Positions 9,180 to 17,648 of a stretch of DNA of 64,000 bases are shown here, piece by piece (position 1 is the first letter of the stretch; every line of letters begins with the position of its first letter). The stretch spans positions 1 to 64,000 of the forward strand of contig NZ_JAAKGT010000002.1 in NCBI RefSeq assembly GCF_011043625.1. The letters are read 5' to 3'. Below the pieces are notes generated by a model that was not told where the DNA came from, searched no databases, and was given only the letters and a program-made list of their open reading frames with translations. The translations under genes were made by a program, and so were the position numbers. Source of the stretch: Caulobacter sp. 602-2. Its GTDB lineage: Bacteria; Pseudomonadota; Alphaproteobacteria; Caulobacterales; Caulobacteraceae.

Positions 9180-9565
9180 GAAAGCCCCAAGTTTCCCGAA
9201 ACGCTTCCCGCCGAAGGGTGCAACCCAGGGCGGTAGTACGGCGCTCCAGTGTAAGAGAGTAGTTCGGTTTCGTCCCCTGCGAACATGGTATGTCCGCGAG
9301 ACGAAGTGTTCTTGTGGCGGCTCCATATCCCGCCCAGCGGCGGGGGGCAATCGCCCGCGACGCCGCAGGGCGAAGGTTTACCACGATGGCAGCCCGCGTT
9401 TGCGGAAAAGGCTGCGTTCGGGTAGGTTCCGCCGGACATTTTTCAGTGAGCGGCCTTGAGTCGAACGCCGCGCGCAGCTATCCGCCGCGCGCGCTTTTCG
9501 TTTTCTCGGGAGTCATCCGGGCAAGGACGGCGCGCTTATTCGCAGGAAGGGCCTCGACGAGAGCC
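9180..9565. other. Divergent noncoding region between zeta-inhibitor gene and purC
   Basis: These 386 bases hold the promoters of two divergent genes. I see no convincing gene, tRNA or riboswitch. Base composition is locally lower in GC around 9240-9300 and 9400-9440, as expected of promoter DNA. The codons just before purC remain open in the purC frame, but the SAICAR synthetase homology begins at [10 protein letters not shown], so I treat the upstream part as leader. Confidence 0.5.
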
Positions 9566-10321
9566 ATGACCCGTCGCAAGAAGATCTACGAAGGCAAGGC
9601 CAAGATCCTGTACGAGGGCCCCGAGCCCGGCACCCTGATCCAGTACTTCAAGGACGACGCCACCGCGTTCAACGCGCAGAAGAAGGCCGTCCTGGAAGGC
9701 AAGGGCGTGATCAACAACCGCATCAGCGAGTACATCATGACTCGCCTGAACGCGATCGGCGTGCAGAACCACTTCATCCGCCGCCTGAACCTGCGCGAGC
9801 AGCTGATCAAGGAAGTCGAGATCGTTCCGCTGGAAGTCGTCGTGCGCAACATCGCCGCCGGCTCGATCGCCACGCGCCTGGGCCTGACTGAAGGCCAGCC
9901 GCTGCCGCGCTCGATCATCGAGTTCTACTACAAGGACGACAAGCTCGGCGACCCGATGGTCTCCGAAGAGCACATCACCGCGTTCAACTGGGCCGCCACC
10001 CAGGAGATCGACGACATGATGGCCATGGCCCTGCGCGTGAACGACTACCTGTCGGGCCTGTTCGGCGGCGTCGGCATCACGCTGGTGGACTTCAAGATCG
10101 AGTTCGGCCGCGTCTACGAAGGCGACTTCTCGCGGATCATCCTGGCCGACGAGATCAGCCCCGACAGCTGCCGCCTGTGGGATTCGGCGACCAACGAGAA
10201 GCTGGACAAGGACCGCTTCCGCCGCGACCTCGGCAACGTCATCGAGAGCTACACCGAAGTGGCCCGCCGCCTCGGCATCATGAAGGAAATGCCCACCGTC
10301 ATCCAAGGCGGCGTGCACTAA
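9566..10321 (+). CDS. purC: SAICAR synthetase (phosphoribosylaminoimidazole-succinocarboxamide synthase)
   Basis: The 251-residue enzyme joins CAIR and aspartate with ATP to give SAICAR, the substrate of PurB. The N-terminus [14 protein letters not shown] is the glycine-rich ATP loop. [11 protein letters not shown] and LVDFKIEFG are the two family signatures, and [14 protein letters not shown] is the conserved C-terminal substrate and metal site. The length is typical. It is the first gene of the purC-purS pair; a stem-loop and 66 bases separate it from purS. Confidence 0.97.
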   Translation: MTRRKKIYEGKAKILYEGPEPGTLIQYFKDDATAFNAQKKAVLEGKGVINNRISEYIMTRLNAIGVQNHFIRRLNLREQLIKEVEIVPLEVVVRNIAAGSIATRLGLTEGQPLPRSIIEFYYKDDKLGDPMVSEEHITAFNWAATQEIDDMMAMALRVNDYLSGLFGGVGITLVDFKIEFGRVYEGDFSRIILADEISPDSCRLWDSATNEKLDKDRFRRDLGNVIESYTEVARRLGIMKEMPTVIQGGVH

Positions 10322-10331
10322 GGTCAGTCAG

Positions 10332-10355
10332 GACGCCTCCCTGGCGGGAGGCGTC
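10332..10355 (+). other. Perfect stem-loop between purC and purS
   Basis: GACGCCTCCC (10332-10341), the loop TGGC and the complement GGGAGGCGTC (10346-10355) form a 10-base perfect hairpin 11 bases after the purC stop. No T-run follows, so it is more likely an mRNA-stabilising or attenuating element within the purC-purS transcript than a full terminator. Confidence 0.6.
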
Positions 10356-10387
10356 GCGGCGCTTTGCGTCGCTGGGGAGATTTTGCG

Positions 10388-10627
10388 TTGAAAGCCACCG
10401 TCCACGTGTTCCTGAAGCCCGGCGTGCTCGACGTCCAGGGCAAGGCCGTCGAGAACGCCCTGCACGGCCTGGGCTGGCCGTCGGTCAAGGACGCCCGCGT
10501 CGGCCGGGTCATCGAGTTCGACCTCGACGCCGCCGACGCCGAGGCCGCCAAGGCCGAGGTCAAGGCCATGTGCGACAAGCTGCTGGCCAACACGGTCATC
10601 GAAAGCTACCGCATCGATATCGCCTGA
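10388..10627 (+). CDS. purS: FGAM synthase subunit PurS
   Basis: The 79-residue protein is the small bridging subunit of the three-part FGAM synthase (PurS-PurQ-PurL), which converts FGAR and glutamine to FGAM. It shows the family pattern KATVHVFLKPGVLDVQG, GRVIEFDLD and a C-terminal CDKLLANTVIESY. The start is a TTG at 10388, preceded at seven bases by GGGGAGA (10374-10380). No ATG fits the family start, and the upstream GTG-like codons lack a ribosome site. Its partners purQ and purL lie 5 and 8 kb downstream. Confidence 0.93.
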   Translation: MKATVHVFLKPGVLDVQGKAVENALHGLGWPSVKDARVGRVIEFDLDAADAEAAKAEVKAMCDKLLANTVIESYRIDIA

Positions 10628-10635
10628 GGCGGGTC

Positions 10636-11298
10636 GTGGGAGAGGCCAGCCTCCATCCCACCCGCCAGCGGATGCTCGACGTCTTCGGCGTCGAGCGCCT
10701 GCACGACTTCCGGGGGCCGGCCTGGACGCGGATCGAACTGATCCCCGACGCCACGGCCCCCGACCGTCTTCCCCAGCCCTTCACCGCCTCCGCCCGCCTC
10801 CTGCGCGAGCTCGACACCGCCCGCGCGGTCGTCGCCGCCATGTTCGGCCGATCCGAGCGCGTGACCCTGGAGCTGGGCTGGAGCTCCCACGAAAAGCCGC
10901 CGTTCAAGCGCCTGTCGCACCTGGGCTTCGACCTGCCGCGCGATCCGGCCTGGCGCCTGCGCCCCGATCCGCAGGACGCGCCCGACTGGTGGTGGAACCT
11001 CGCCTATGTCGAGACGCCCGCCGCCGCCGACGCCCTGGCCCCCTTCCTGCTGGCCGCGGTCGGCGGCTTCCAGAAGCGCGGCCTGATCAACCTGTCGGTC
11101 GGGATCGTCGACTTCGAGACGGGCCTGGCCCTTGAGTTCTACGACGCCAAGGGCATGACCCCCATGGCCGTCACGCCCGAGCGCCTGGCGCCGGTCTACT
11201 GGCGGTTCCGCGACTGGGTGCGCGACGTCGAGATCGAGCGCTGCGACGCCCTGCTGGCGCCCTGGCGGGACGCCGCGCCCCGCCTGACCGTGGTCTGA
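10636..11298 (+). CDS. DUF3885-like protein
   Basis: The 220-residue protein probably starts with GTG at 10636, eight bases after the purS stop. The C-terminus LEFYDAKGMTPMA, then VYWRFRDWVRD and a terminal charged helix, matches the pattern of DUF3885: a YDDRG-type strand and a DW motif. The middle holds a Trp-rich PDWWWNLAYVE segment. It appears soluble and cytosolic. The family is uncharacterised; some members lie in toxin/immunity loci, but nothing here shows that. It is probably co-transcribed with purS. Confidence 0.65.
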   Translation: MGEASLHPTRQRMLDVFGVERLHDFRGPAWTRIELIPDATAPDRLPQPFTASARLLRELDTARAVVAAMFGRSERVTLELGWSSHEKPPFKRLSHLGFDLPRDPAWRLRPDPQDAPDWWWNLAYVETPAAADALAPFLLAAVGGFQKRGLINLSVGIVDFETGLALEFYDAKGMTPMAVTPERLAPVYWRFRDWVRDVEIERCDALLAPWRDAAPRLTVV

Positions 11299-11437
11299 GC
11301 CGGCTCGCCAGAAATCGCCCGCCGGTTGTGCGCCCGCGCACATTGCAGAACGACGTTACGCGATATTGACGACCAAGCTCCAGCGTGAGCTACTTTTCAG
11401 GTTGCATTCCAAGCAAACACTCTGAAAGCGCGCACGG

Positions 11438-11938
11438 ATGTGCCCAGACCCCGCCCGCCCGGAGCCCTGCTCGGCCACGCCGCTGCGGGCGACCCTGCCG
11501 CAGCTGATCGGCTGCGGGCTGGGCCTGGCCCTGGGTCTGGCGGTCGACTGGGCCAATGGCGCGGGCGCGATGCTCGCGGGTCTCTGCACGCGCTCGGGCG
11601 GCTATGGGCCGGCCTTCATGGCGATCTGCGAGCTGGGACATCTGGGCATGGTCGTCGGGGCGCTGGCGGGTTGCTGCGCCAGCCTGGCCCGACAGGCGCC
11701 GTGGCGAGCCGAGGCCCCGGCGCGCGACCGCGTCCTGCTGGCCTCGGGACTGGCGCTGGGCGGCATGCTGCTGGCGATGGCGGGCCTGAGCGCCCTCCCT
11801 GCCTGGGGCGGCGAAAGCCTGGGCGCGACGCTCGCGGCGATGCTGGCGGCCATGGTCGCGGGACACGGGCTGGGCCTGCTGGCGCACGGATGGATTTCTA
11901 GCGGCGCCGCGCGCGCGCGACACGGGGGACGGGCGTGA
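11438..11938 (+). CDS. Four-helix membrane protein at head of tyrosinase cluster
   Basis: The 166-residue protein has about four membrane segments (roughly 20-38, 58-82, 99-121, 128-150). His68, His143, His150, several Met and a Cys-Cys pair (79-80) lie in or near them. The family is not recognised. Its TGA overlaps the ATG of the tyrosinase gene by one base (TGATG at 11936-11940), so the two are translationally coupled. A role in metal handling or in positioning the enzyme is an inference from context only. The ATG at 11438 has a weak ribosome site. Confidence 0.62.
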   Translation: MCPDPARPEPCSATPLRATLPQLIGCGLGLALGLAVDWANGAGAMLAGLCTRSGGYGPAFMAICELGHLGMVVGALAGCCASLARQAPWRAEAPARDRVLLASGLALGGMLLAMAGLSALPAWGGESLGATLAAMLAAMVAGHGLGLLAHGWISSGAARARHGGRA

Positions 11939-13185
11939 TGCGTGTGGAGATCGACATCGAGGGCGAGCTGCCCGACGGCCGGGTGTTCCTGACCTGGGCC
12001 CCCGTCAAGGCGACCGCGCGGGTGATCGACGGCGGCGCGGGCGGCGACGTGGACGTCCTGCTCGAGAACGGCGGCTCGGCCGGCGGCGGCAAGGTGGTGT
12101 TCGACACCAAGCGCCGCCACGACGGCGATCCGAGCCTTCGCCTGCGCCTGCCGCGCAACGGAACGCCCGTCGCGTTCTGGGTGGCCGGCGAGTTCGGCGA
12201 ACCCAGCAAGAGCTACGGCGACGCCGGCATCAAGGCCAGCGTCGGCGGCGCGGTCGTCGGCACGACGCCGCTGATGGTGCGCATCCGCAAGGACGCTCAG
12301 ACCCTGACCGAGGCCGAACGCGACCGCTTCCTGGTGGCGCTGGCCCGGCTGAACGACGCCGGCGCGGGCCCCTTCCGGGCGTTCCGCGACATGCACACCA
12401 ACCTCTCCAGCCGCGAGGCCCACGGCGGCCCCGGCTTCCTGTCCTGGCACCGCTCGTACCTGCTGGACCTCGAGCGCGAACTGCAGGCCATCGACCCGAG
12501 CGTGGCCCTGCCCTACTGGCGCTTCGACAAGCCCGCGCCCAACATCTTCGACTCGCACTTCCTGAGCATGCCGGCGGCCTCGCCGACGGCCGGCGACCTG
12601 GTGCGATTTCCGCCCGGCCATCCGCTGGAGCACTGGTCGACCGACAGCTTCACCGGCGTGATGCGGCGGCCCAACTTCGACGTCAGCGCCGCCCCGCCGT
12701 CGCGCCGCGCCGGCCGCGCCTACGTGCTGACCGAGCGCGAGACCCTCGACCTGGGGGTCACCTTCCGCCAGCTGCGGGCGATGGAAAGCGCCCCGCACGG
12801 GCCGGCCCACGTCAGCTTCTCGGGCTTCATCAGCTCGATCCCAACCGCGGCGAAAGACCCGCTGTTCTTCCTGCTGCACGGCAATGTCGACCGGCTGTGG
12901 GCCAAGTGGCAGTGGGCCAACCGGCGCTTCGACACGGCCGATCCGGACGCCTTCCAGGCCGGCGGCCCGCTCGGCCACCGGCTGCCCGACACCATGTGGC
13001 CCTGGAACGGCGTCACCGGCGGCGAGCGCCCGCCCACGGCGCCGGGCGGGCCGCTGAAGGACTCGCCCGTGACCCGGCAGCCCGGCCCCAAGCCCACCGT
13101 GGGCGTCATGCTCGACTACCTCGGCGTCAGGAGCGGCCTGGACCAGGGCTTCGCCTATGACGACGTCCCCTTCGAAGCCGCCTGA
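11938..13185 (+). CDS. Tyrosinase (type-3 copper phenol oxidase) with N-terminal beta domain
   Basis: The 415-residue protein has all six copper ligands of the tyrosinase family. CuA is His153, His162 and His171, the last two in HGGPGFLSWHRSYLLDLERE (162-181). CuB is His287 and His291 in APHGPAHV and His314 in DPLFFLLHGNVD. Enzymes with this centre hydroxylate monophenols or oxidise catechols with O2. Residues 1-115 are an extra strand-rich domain that starts EIDIEGELPDGRVFL and is not part of a classic tyrosinase; it may bind a partner or serve as a built-in caddie. No signal peptide is seen. It is translationally coupled to the membrane protein before it; the HEAT protein follows after 15 bases. 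Confidence 0.9.
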   Translation: MRVEIDIEGELPDGRVFLTWAPVKATARVIDGGAGGDVDVLLENGGSAGGGKVVFDTKRRHDGDPSLRLRLPRNGTPVAFWVAGEFGEPSKSYGDAGIKASVGGAVVGTTPLMVRIRKDAQTLTEAERDRFLVALARLNDAGAGPFRAFRDMHTNLSSREAHGGPGFLSWHRSYLLDLERELQAIDPSVALPYWRFDKPAPNIFDSHFLSMPAASPTAGDLVRFPPGHPLEHWSTDSFTGVMRRPNFDVSAAPPSRRAGRAYVLTERETLDLGVTFRQLRAMESAPHGPAHVSFSGFISSIPTAAKDPLFFLLHGNVDRLWAKWQWANRRFDTADPDAFQAGGPLGHRLPDTMWPWNGVTGGERPPTAPGGPLKDSPVTRQPGPKPTVGVMLDYLGVRSGLDQGFAYDDVPFEAA

Positions 13186-13200
13186 CGCGGGAGCCAGACG

Positions 13201-14028
13201 ATGAAGGCCAGTGACTATCGCCGGCAGTACGAGGCCCAGCTCGCCGCCTCGTCCTCGTTCACCGACGGCCTGCGCGCCGCCGCCGCGCCCGAGATCGACG
13301 CCGAGGACGACATCCCTTCCCTGCTGGCCATCGCCGCCGACAAGACCGCCTCGGAGGACGATCGCCAGGCAGCGCTGGAGCAGGTGCACGCCGCCACCTT
13401 CCTTGGCCAGGCGTTCGACGGCCATCGCGCCGAGTATCTGGCGGCGCTGCGCAAGCTGATCACCGACGACGCGCCGGCCCTGCGGCGCCTGGCGCTGGAA
13501 TGGCTGAGCGCGGTCAAGGACGACGTCGCCCAGAAGGCCCTGGCCGAGGGCCTGAAGAACCCGGCCAAGGCGCTGGTCTCGGCGGCCAACGCGCTGGAGT
13601 TCCTCAGCCTCGACGAGCACAGCGCCGTGACCCCGCTGGCCCGGCTGGTGCTGGAGCGCGACAAGGACCTGGAGACCAGGGTCGCGGCCCTGCGCACCCT
13701 GACCGCCGACCCGAACGCGGCCGACCTGTTCGAGCGCTTCATGCGCGACAAGGACGAGTTCAAGGAAGTGCGCCAGATCAGCGCCGTCGGCCTGCAGAAG
13801 CTGAACGAGAACCTGTTCCAGAAGGTGGCCCAGCAGATCGCCGTCGACGACCACGACTTCGACGACATCAGGGCCACCGCCCTGAACGGCCTGGCGCGCA
13901 GCCCGATCGCCGAGCAGTTGCTGAGCAATCCGGCCGTGCGGGCCTCGGCCAAGGCGATCGGCGAGAAGCTGTCCTCGAACGCCTTCTCGGCCCTGCTCTC
14001 GCGCATCAGGCCCGGGTCGGACGCCTGA
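13201..14028 (+). CDS. HEAT-like helical-repeat protein of tyrosinase cluster
   Basis: The 275-residue protein is almost wholly alpha-helical. It shows repeated helix pairs of about 30-40 residues with the pattern of HEAT-like repeats, for example ALRRLALEWLSAVKDD, ALVSAANALEFLSLDE and RVAALRTLTADPNA. Such solenoids act as binding scaffolds. There is no signal peptide. It lies 15 bases after the tyrosinase gene and one base before the next gene, so it is part of the operon. An assembly or chaperone role for the copper enzyme is inferred. Confidence 0.75.
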   Translation: MKASDYRRQYEAQLAASSSFTDGLRAAAAPEIDAEDDIPSLLAIAADKTASEDDRQAALEQVHAATFLGQAFDGHRAEYLAALRKLITDDAPALRRLALEWLSAVKDDVAQKALAEGLKNPAKALVSAANALEFLSLDEHSAVTPLARLVLERDKDLETRVAALRTLTADPNAADLFERFMRDKDEFKEVRQISAVGLQKLNENLFQKVAQQIAVDDHDFDDIRATALNGLARSPIAEQLLSNPAVRASAKAIGEKLSSNAFSALLSRIRPGSDA

Positions 14029-14029
14029 G

Positions 14030-15127
14030 ATGCCCGCCGGGGCCACGATCGACGCCACGGCGCCGGCCGACGAACGGCAGGCGGCCATCGACCTAGCCCT
14101 CGCCGGCCCGGACGCGTCGGCGGCCCTGACCCGGCTGCTGGCCGAGGACGGACCGCTCTATCGCGACCTGGGCGCGTCGGAGGCCGAACGCCTGCGCGGA
14201 CGGGTGCTGGCGGGCTTCGCGGTCGCCGGCCTGCCGCCGGCCGCCCTGCCCCAGGTGCTGGCCGAGCTGGAGACGGGGCTGAACCCCCAGGTGGTGGCCG
14301 GAGCCGCCCTGGCGCTGGCGGGAACCACCTCGCCGCCGATCGAGGCTCTGGACCTGCTAGCGGCCGCCGCCCTGCGCATCCGGCCGGTCGACGACCTGAC
14401 GGCGCTGGGCGCGGGTCCGCCCGCCAGCGCGGCCGCGCAGGTCGTGCGCGCCATGGCCGGCTACGGTCCGCCGGCCGCCTCGCGACTGCGGGTTCTGCGG
14501 GCCGAAGGCGGCTGGTCGGCGGCGGTGACCACCGCTCTCTCCGAAGCCATCGCCACGGCCGAAGCCGCCGCGCCGAAAGGCTGCTGCGGCGGACGGTCCG
14601 GCGCCGTCCCCGCCGCACCCGCCGTCACGCCCGGAGCCGTCGACGACGTGCAGATCCAGGACCAGACGGGCGCGGTGATGCGCTTTGGCGACCTGTTCGC
14701 CGGCCGGCCGGCGGCCATCGCCTTCTTCTACACGCGGTGCATGAACCCGCAGAAATGCTCGCTGACCATCTCGCGCCTGGCGACCGTGAAGGCGCGGCTG
14801 AGGGCGGCGGGACTGGACGAGCAGGCCAGCGTGGCGGCCTTCACCTACGACCCCGCCTATGACACCCCGCGCCATCTGGAGACCTACGGCCGCGACCGCG
14901 ACTTCCCGTTCGACGCCCGCTGCCGGCTGCTGCGCACCACCGGACCACTGGAACCGCTGCAGGCCCATTTCGAGCTCGGCGTCGGCTTTGGCCCGGCCAC
15001 GGTCAACCAGCACCGCATCGACCTGGCCGTGATCGACGCTGCGGGCCGCATCGCGCTCAGCCACGCCCACCGGCTGTGGGACGACGGCGAGGTGTTCGAG
15101 ACGCTGGCCGGGCTGATCCGCGCCTGA
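14030..15127 (+). CDS. HEAT-like / Sco1-SenC-like fusion, putative copper chaperone
   Basis: The 365-residue protein has two parts. Residues 1-180 are Ala/Leu-rich helices resembling the HEAT protein encoded just before. After a linker with a Cys185-Cys186 pair, residues 200-365 form a thioredoxin-fold domain like Sco1/SenC: strands IAFFYTRC, Cys237 and Cys243, and the distal His328 in VNQHRIDL, the three copper-ligand positions of Sco proteins. The cysteines are spaced CX5C instead of the usual CX3C. It probably delivers or loads copper onto the neighbouring tyrosinase. It starts one base after the preceding stop. No export signal is seen, unlike classic Sco1. Confidence 0.75.
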   Translation: MPAGATIDATAPADERQAAIDLALAGPDASAALTRLLAEDGPLYRDLGASEAERLRGRVLAGFAVAGLPPAALPQVLAELETGLNPQVVAGAALALAGTTSPPIEALDLLAAAALRIRPVDDLTALGAGPPASAAAQVVRAMAGYGPPAASRLRVLRAEGGWSAAVTTALSEAIATAEAAAPKGCCGGRSGAVPAAPAVTPGAVDDVQIQDQTGAVMRFGDLFAGRPAAIAFFYTRCMNPQKCSLTISRLATVKARLRAAGLDEQASVAAFTYDPAYDTPRHLETYGRDRDFPFDARCRLLRTTGPLEPLQAHFELGVGFGPATVNQHRIDLAVIDAAGRIALSHAHRLWDDGEVFETLAGLIRA

Positions 15128-15203
15128 CCCCTCTTTCGAGGCGCCCCTTTCGGAACCACCGGGCGGCGCCTACCTCCAGGACAAGCACAACCGGGAGGAC
15201 GTC

Positions 15204-15689
15204 ATGGCGGCATTCGAGCTGGCCCAGGTCAATATCGGCCGGCTGAAGGCGCCGATCGACCATCCGTCGATCAAGGACTTCGCCGACAACCTCGACCGCA
15301 TCAACCTGCTGGCCGAGGGCTCGCCCGGGTTCGTGTGGCGGCTGAAGGGCGACGGCGGCAACGCCACCGACCTGCCCATCGGCGGCGACCCGCTGCTGAT
15401 CCCCAACCTGTCGACCTGGACCGACATCCCGTCGCTGGGCGCCTATGTCTATCGCTCGGCCCATGTCGTGATCATGCGCCGCCGCCGCGAATGGTTCGAG
15501 CCGGCCGAGGGGCCGCACATGGCCCTGTGGTGGGTTCCCGCCGGCCATCGCCCCACCGTCGAGGAGGCGATGGAGAAGCTGGCCCTGCTGGCCGCCCACG
15601 GCCCGACGCCCGCAGCCTTCACCTTCCGCCAGCCCTTCCCGGCCCCGGCCGGCGAGGCGGTCGGGCCCGTGCTGGACGAATGCGCGTGA
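15204..15689 (+). CDS. DUF3291 family protein
   Basis: The 161-residue protein starts MAAFELAQVNIGRLKAPIDH and has DNLDRINLLAEGSPGFVWRL, the conserved opening of DUF3291, a predicted dimeric alpha+beta barrel. YVYRSAHVVIMRRRREWF and HMALWWVPAGHRPT are the other conserved blocks. Related folds include small oxygenases and heme-binding proteins, but no activity is known. GGGAGG at 15191-15196 lies ahead of the ATG. It is 76 bases past the Sco-like gene and may be the last member of that cluster. Confidence 0.8.
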   Translation: MAAFELAQVNIGRLKAPIDHPSIKDFADNLDRINLLAEGSPGFVWRLKGDGGNATDLPIGGDPLLIPNLSTWTDIPSLGAYVYRSAHVVIMRRRREWFEPAEGPHMALWWVPAGHRPTVEEAMEKLALLAAHGPTPAAFTFRQPFPAPAGEAVGPVLDECA

Positions 15690-15744
15690 GTTTCAGCGCC
15701 TGCGCCGCTGACATCCGCTTCGAACGGTGCTACAGGCCCGCGCC

Positions 15745-16407
15745 ATGAAAGCCGCCGTCGTCGTCTTCCCCGGTTCCAACTGCGATCGTGACTGCAAGGT
15801 CGCCGTCGAACGCTCCACCGGCGCCCGCGTCGAAATGGTCTGGCACCAGGAGACGGCCCTGCCGGACGACCTGGACCTGATCGTCCTGCCCGGCGGCTTC
15901 TCCTACGGCGACTACCTGCGCTGCGGCGCCATGGCCGCCCAGAGCCCGGTGATGAAGGAAGTCGTCACCGCAGCCAACCGCGGCGTGGCCGTCGTGGGGA
16001 TCTGCAACGGCTTCCAGGTGCTGACGGAAGTCGGCCTGCTGCCCGGCGCCCTGCTGCGCAACGCCAAGCTGAAGTACATCTGCAAGCCGGTCGAGCTGGA
16101 CATCGTCAACGCCCAGACCCGCTTCACCGCCGCCTTCGGCGAGCAGCGCGACGCGGTCATGACCGTGGGCAACGGCGAGGGCAACTTCTTCGCCGACGAA
16201 GAGACGCTGAACCGCATCGAAGGCGAAGGCCAGGTCGTGTTCCGCTACAAGGACAATCCCAACGGCTCGGCCCGCGACATCGCCGGCATCGTCAACGCCG
16301 GCGGCAACGTCCTGGGCCTGATGCCCCACCCTGACCGTTCGTTCGACGCCGACCTCGGCTCGGAAGACGGCGCGATCCTGTTCCGCAGCGTCTTCCAGAG
16401 CGCCTGA
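15745..16407 (+). CDS. purQ: FGAM synthase, glutaminase subunit PurQ
   Basis: The 220-residue class I glutamine amidotransferase supplies ammonia to PurL. Cys87 in GICNGFQ is the nucleophile and His195 in MPHPDRSF the catalytic histidine. The third residue of the triad, usually Glu in HPE, is Asp197 here, a conservative change. FPGSNCDRD at the N-terminus and [15 protein letters not shown] are standard PurQ motifs. The ATG at 15745 matches the family start; codons upstream are in frame but not conserved. Its partner purS is 5 kb upstream and purL 2 kb downstream. Confidence 0.96.
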   Translation: MKAAVVVFPGSNCDRDCKVAVERSTGARVEMVWHQETALPDDLDLIVLPGGFSYGDYLRCGAMAAQSPVMKEVVTAANRGVAVVGICNGFQVLTEVGLLPGALLRNAKLKYICKPVELDIVNAQTRFTAAFGEQRDAVMTVGNGEGNFFADEETLNRIEGEGQVVFRYKDNPNGSARDIAGIVNAGGNVLGLMPHPDRSFDADLGSEDGAILFRSVFQSA

Positions 16408-16409
16408 CG

Positions 16410-17231
16410 TCAGGCCGCGGGCGGGATCAGCTTCCAGCCCGCGCCGTCGCGCACCACGCGCGCAATCCTCCAGTCGGACGGCTTGCGCTCGGGCGCGTCC
16501 GCCAGCTTGGCCAGCGCAGTCGGCAGGACCTTCACCTCCAAGGTACTGTCGTCGGCCCAGCGCGGGTCGCAGGCCGACGGCGCATCGAGCTCGACCAGCT
16601 TGAAGGCGCCGTCCCGGTAGTCGGCGATCTGCAGGCCGTTCAAGCCCTCGCCGCCCACGTCGTCCCCCGCCGCGGCGAACGCGCGCCCGCTCGGCGAGCT
16701 CAGGGGCGCTCCCGCCAGTACGACCTCGCGGCCACCCGCATCGACCAGCGTCCAGGCCTCGCTCTCCCCTCGAGCGCCATGCACGACATCGATCGGCGCG
16801 TCGGCGACCCGTCCAAGATAGCGATAGGCGCCGGACATGTCGTTGTGCTCCTCCCGCGTGCGATCGACGAACCGAACGCCCGAGACGGTCAGCACCTCGC
16901 CCTCGCGGCGTACACGCCCTCGGGTGGACAGCACGGCCGGCGCCTCGGCGCGGTTCTTGGCCGCCATGTCCTCCCTCTGCATCGCCAGGAAAACCGCCGG
17001 ATCGTACGGGACGTCAGCGTAGCGCCCGGGCGGCGAAGGCGCCGCAGGGGTCCCGTGGCACAGGGAGCGCTTTTGCCCGACCTTGAAGACCTCGCCCGTG
17101 AACGGAACTTCCGGCGCGGCCTCGACGACGCCGCCTGAAGGCGAGGCGGCCGCCTTGGGGTCGGTCTCGCGCCCGCAACCGACGGCCACCGCCGCCACCA
17201 GCACCATGACGCCCGCGTATTTCCAGCCCAT
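16410..17231 (-). CDS. Putative lipoprotein
   Basis: The 273-residue protein opens with a short signal segment and the lipobox VAVGC (Cys19), so it is likely a lipid-anchored envelope protein. The start at 17231 follows AAGGGGGGG; a longer frame begins 11 codons earlier without a ribosome site. The mature part is hydrophilic with two well-spaced cysteines (CHGTP and SACDP) and a repeated VRR/VSGVRFVD strand pattern. No family is recognised. It is convergent with purQ; the two stops are three bases apart. Confidence 0.68.
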   Translation of the reverse strand: MGWKYAGVMVLVAAVAVGCGRETDPKAAASPSGGVVEAAPEVPFTGEVFKVGQKRSLCHGTPAAPSPPGRYADVPYDPAVFLAMQREDMAAKNRAEAPAVLSTRGRVRREGEVLTVSGVRFVDRTREEHNDMSGAYRYLGRVADAPIDVVHGARGESEAWTLVDAGGREVVLAGAPLSSPSGRAFAAAGDDVGGEGLNGLQIADYRDGAFKLVELDAPSACDPRWADDSTLEVKVLPTALAKLADAPERKPSDWRIARVVRDGAGWKLIPPAA

Positions 17232-17298
17232 CGCCCCCCCTTCAGGTTGAGACGAAGGAACCACGCGCGCGATCGACGCTCAAGCTGAATGCGCCCAC

Positions 17299-17330
17299 GA
17301 AAAAGGGCCGGCGGAGCGACGCCGGCCCTT
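17299..17330 (-). terminator. Intrinsic terminator of the small Gln-rich gene
   Basis: AAGGGCCGGCG (17303-17313), a six-base loop and the complement (17320-17330) form an 11-base perfect stem. On the minus strand it ends in five T (complement of 17300-17304). It lies 33 bases downstream of the gene at 17364-17510. Confidence 0.85.
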
Positions 17331-17363
17331 CCTCCGATGGAGCGCTGCTAACGCTGCCTAAGA

Positions 17364-17510
17364 TCAGCGGTCGCGATCGCGCTCCGGCTGCTTTTCCTGG
17401 CCGCCCGGGTTGCGGCCCTGCTCGTTCTGGCGCTGCTGCTGTTGCTGGCCCGGCGCCTGTCGCTGCGGGTTCTGCTGTTGCTGCTGCGGATTGCGGGTTT
17501 GTTCGCCCAT
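17364..17510 (-). CDS. Small Gln/Asn/Arg-rich protein, 48 aa
   Basis: The 48-residue protein starts MGEQTRNPQQQQQNPQRQ and ends KQPERDRDR. It is made almost only of Gln, Asn, Arg, Pro, Gly and Glu and must be disordered. GAGGAG lies nine bases before the ATG on the minus strand, and a strong terminator follows the stop. Both make translation likely despite the size. No family is recognised; a nucleic-acid-binding or low-complexity role would be a guess. Confidence 0.6.
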   Translation of the reverse strand: MGEQTRNPQQQQQNPQRQAPGQQQQQRQNEQGRNPGGQEKQPERDRDR

Positions 17511-17648
17511 GGGCCTTACTCCTCTTCGTTCCGCGCGCTGCGATGCGCACGGGAAGAAGAACGGGCGCGAGACTCGCCCCGTTCCCCCGGCGTAGCTGCC
17601 TTAGTTCCTGCTTAGCTTCTGTTTTCGCGAGAGTTTTCGCGCCAGGCG

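Noticed and set aside
9180-9565. tRNA or riboswitch in the gap before purC
   Set aside because: I could not fold a cloverleaf or match a purine riboswitch; the gap is best explained by two divergent promoters.
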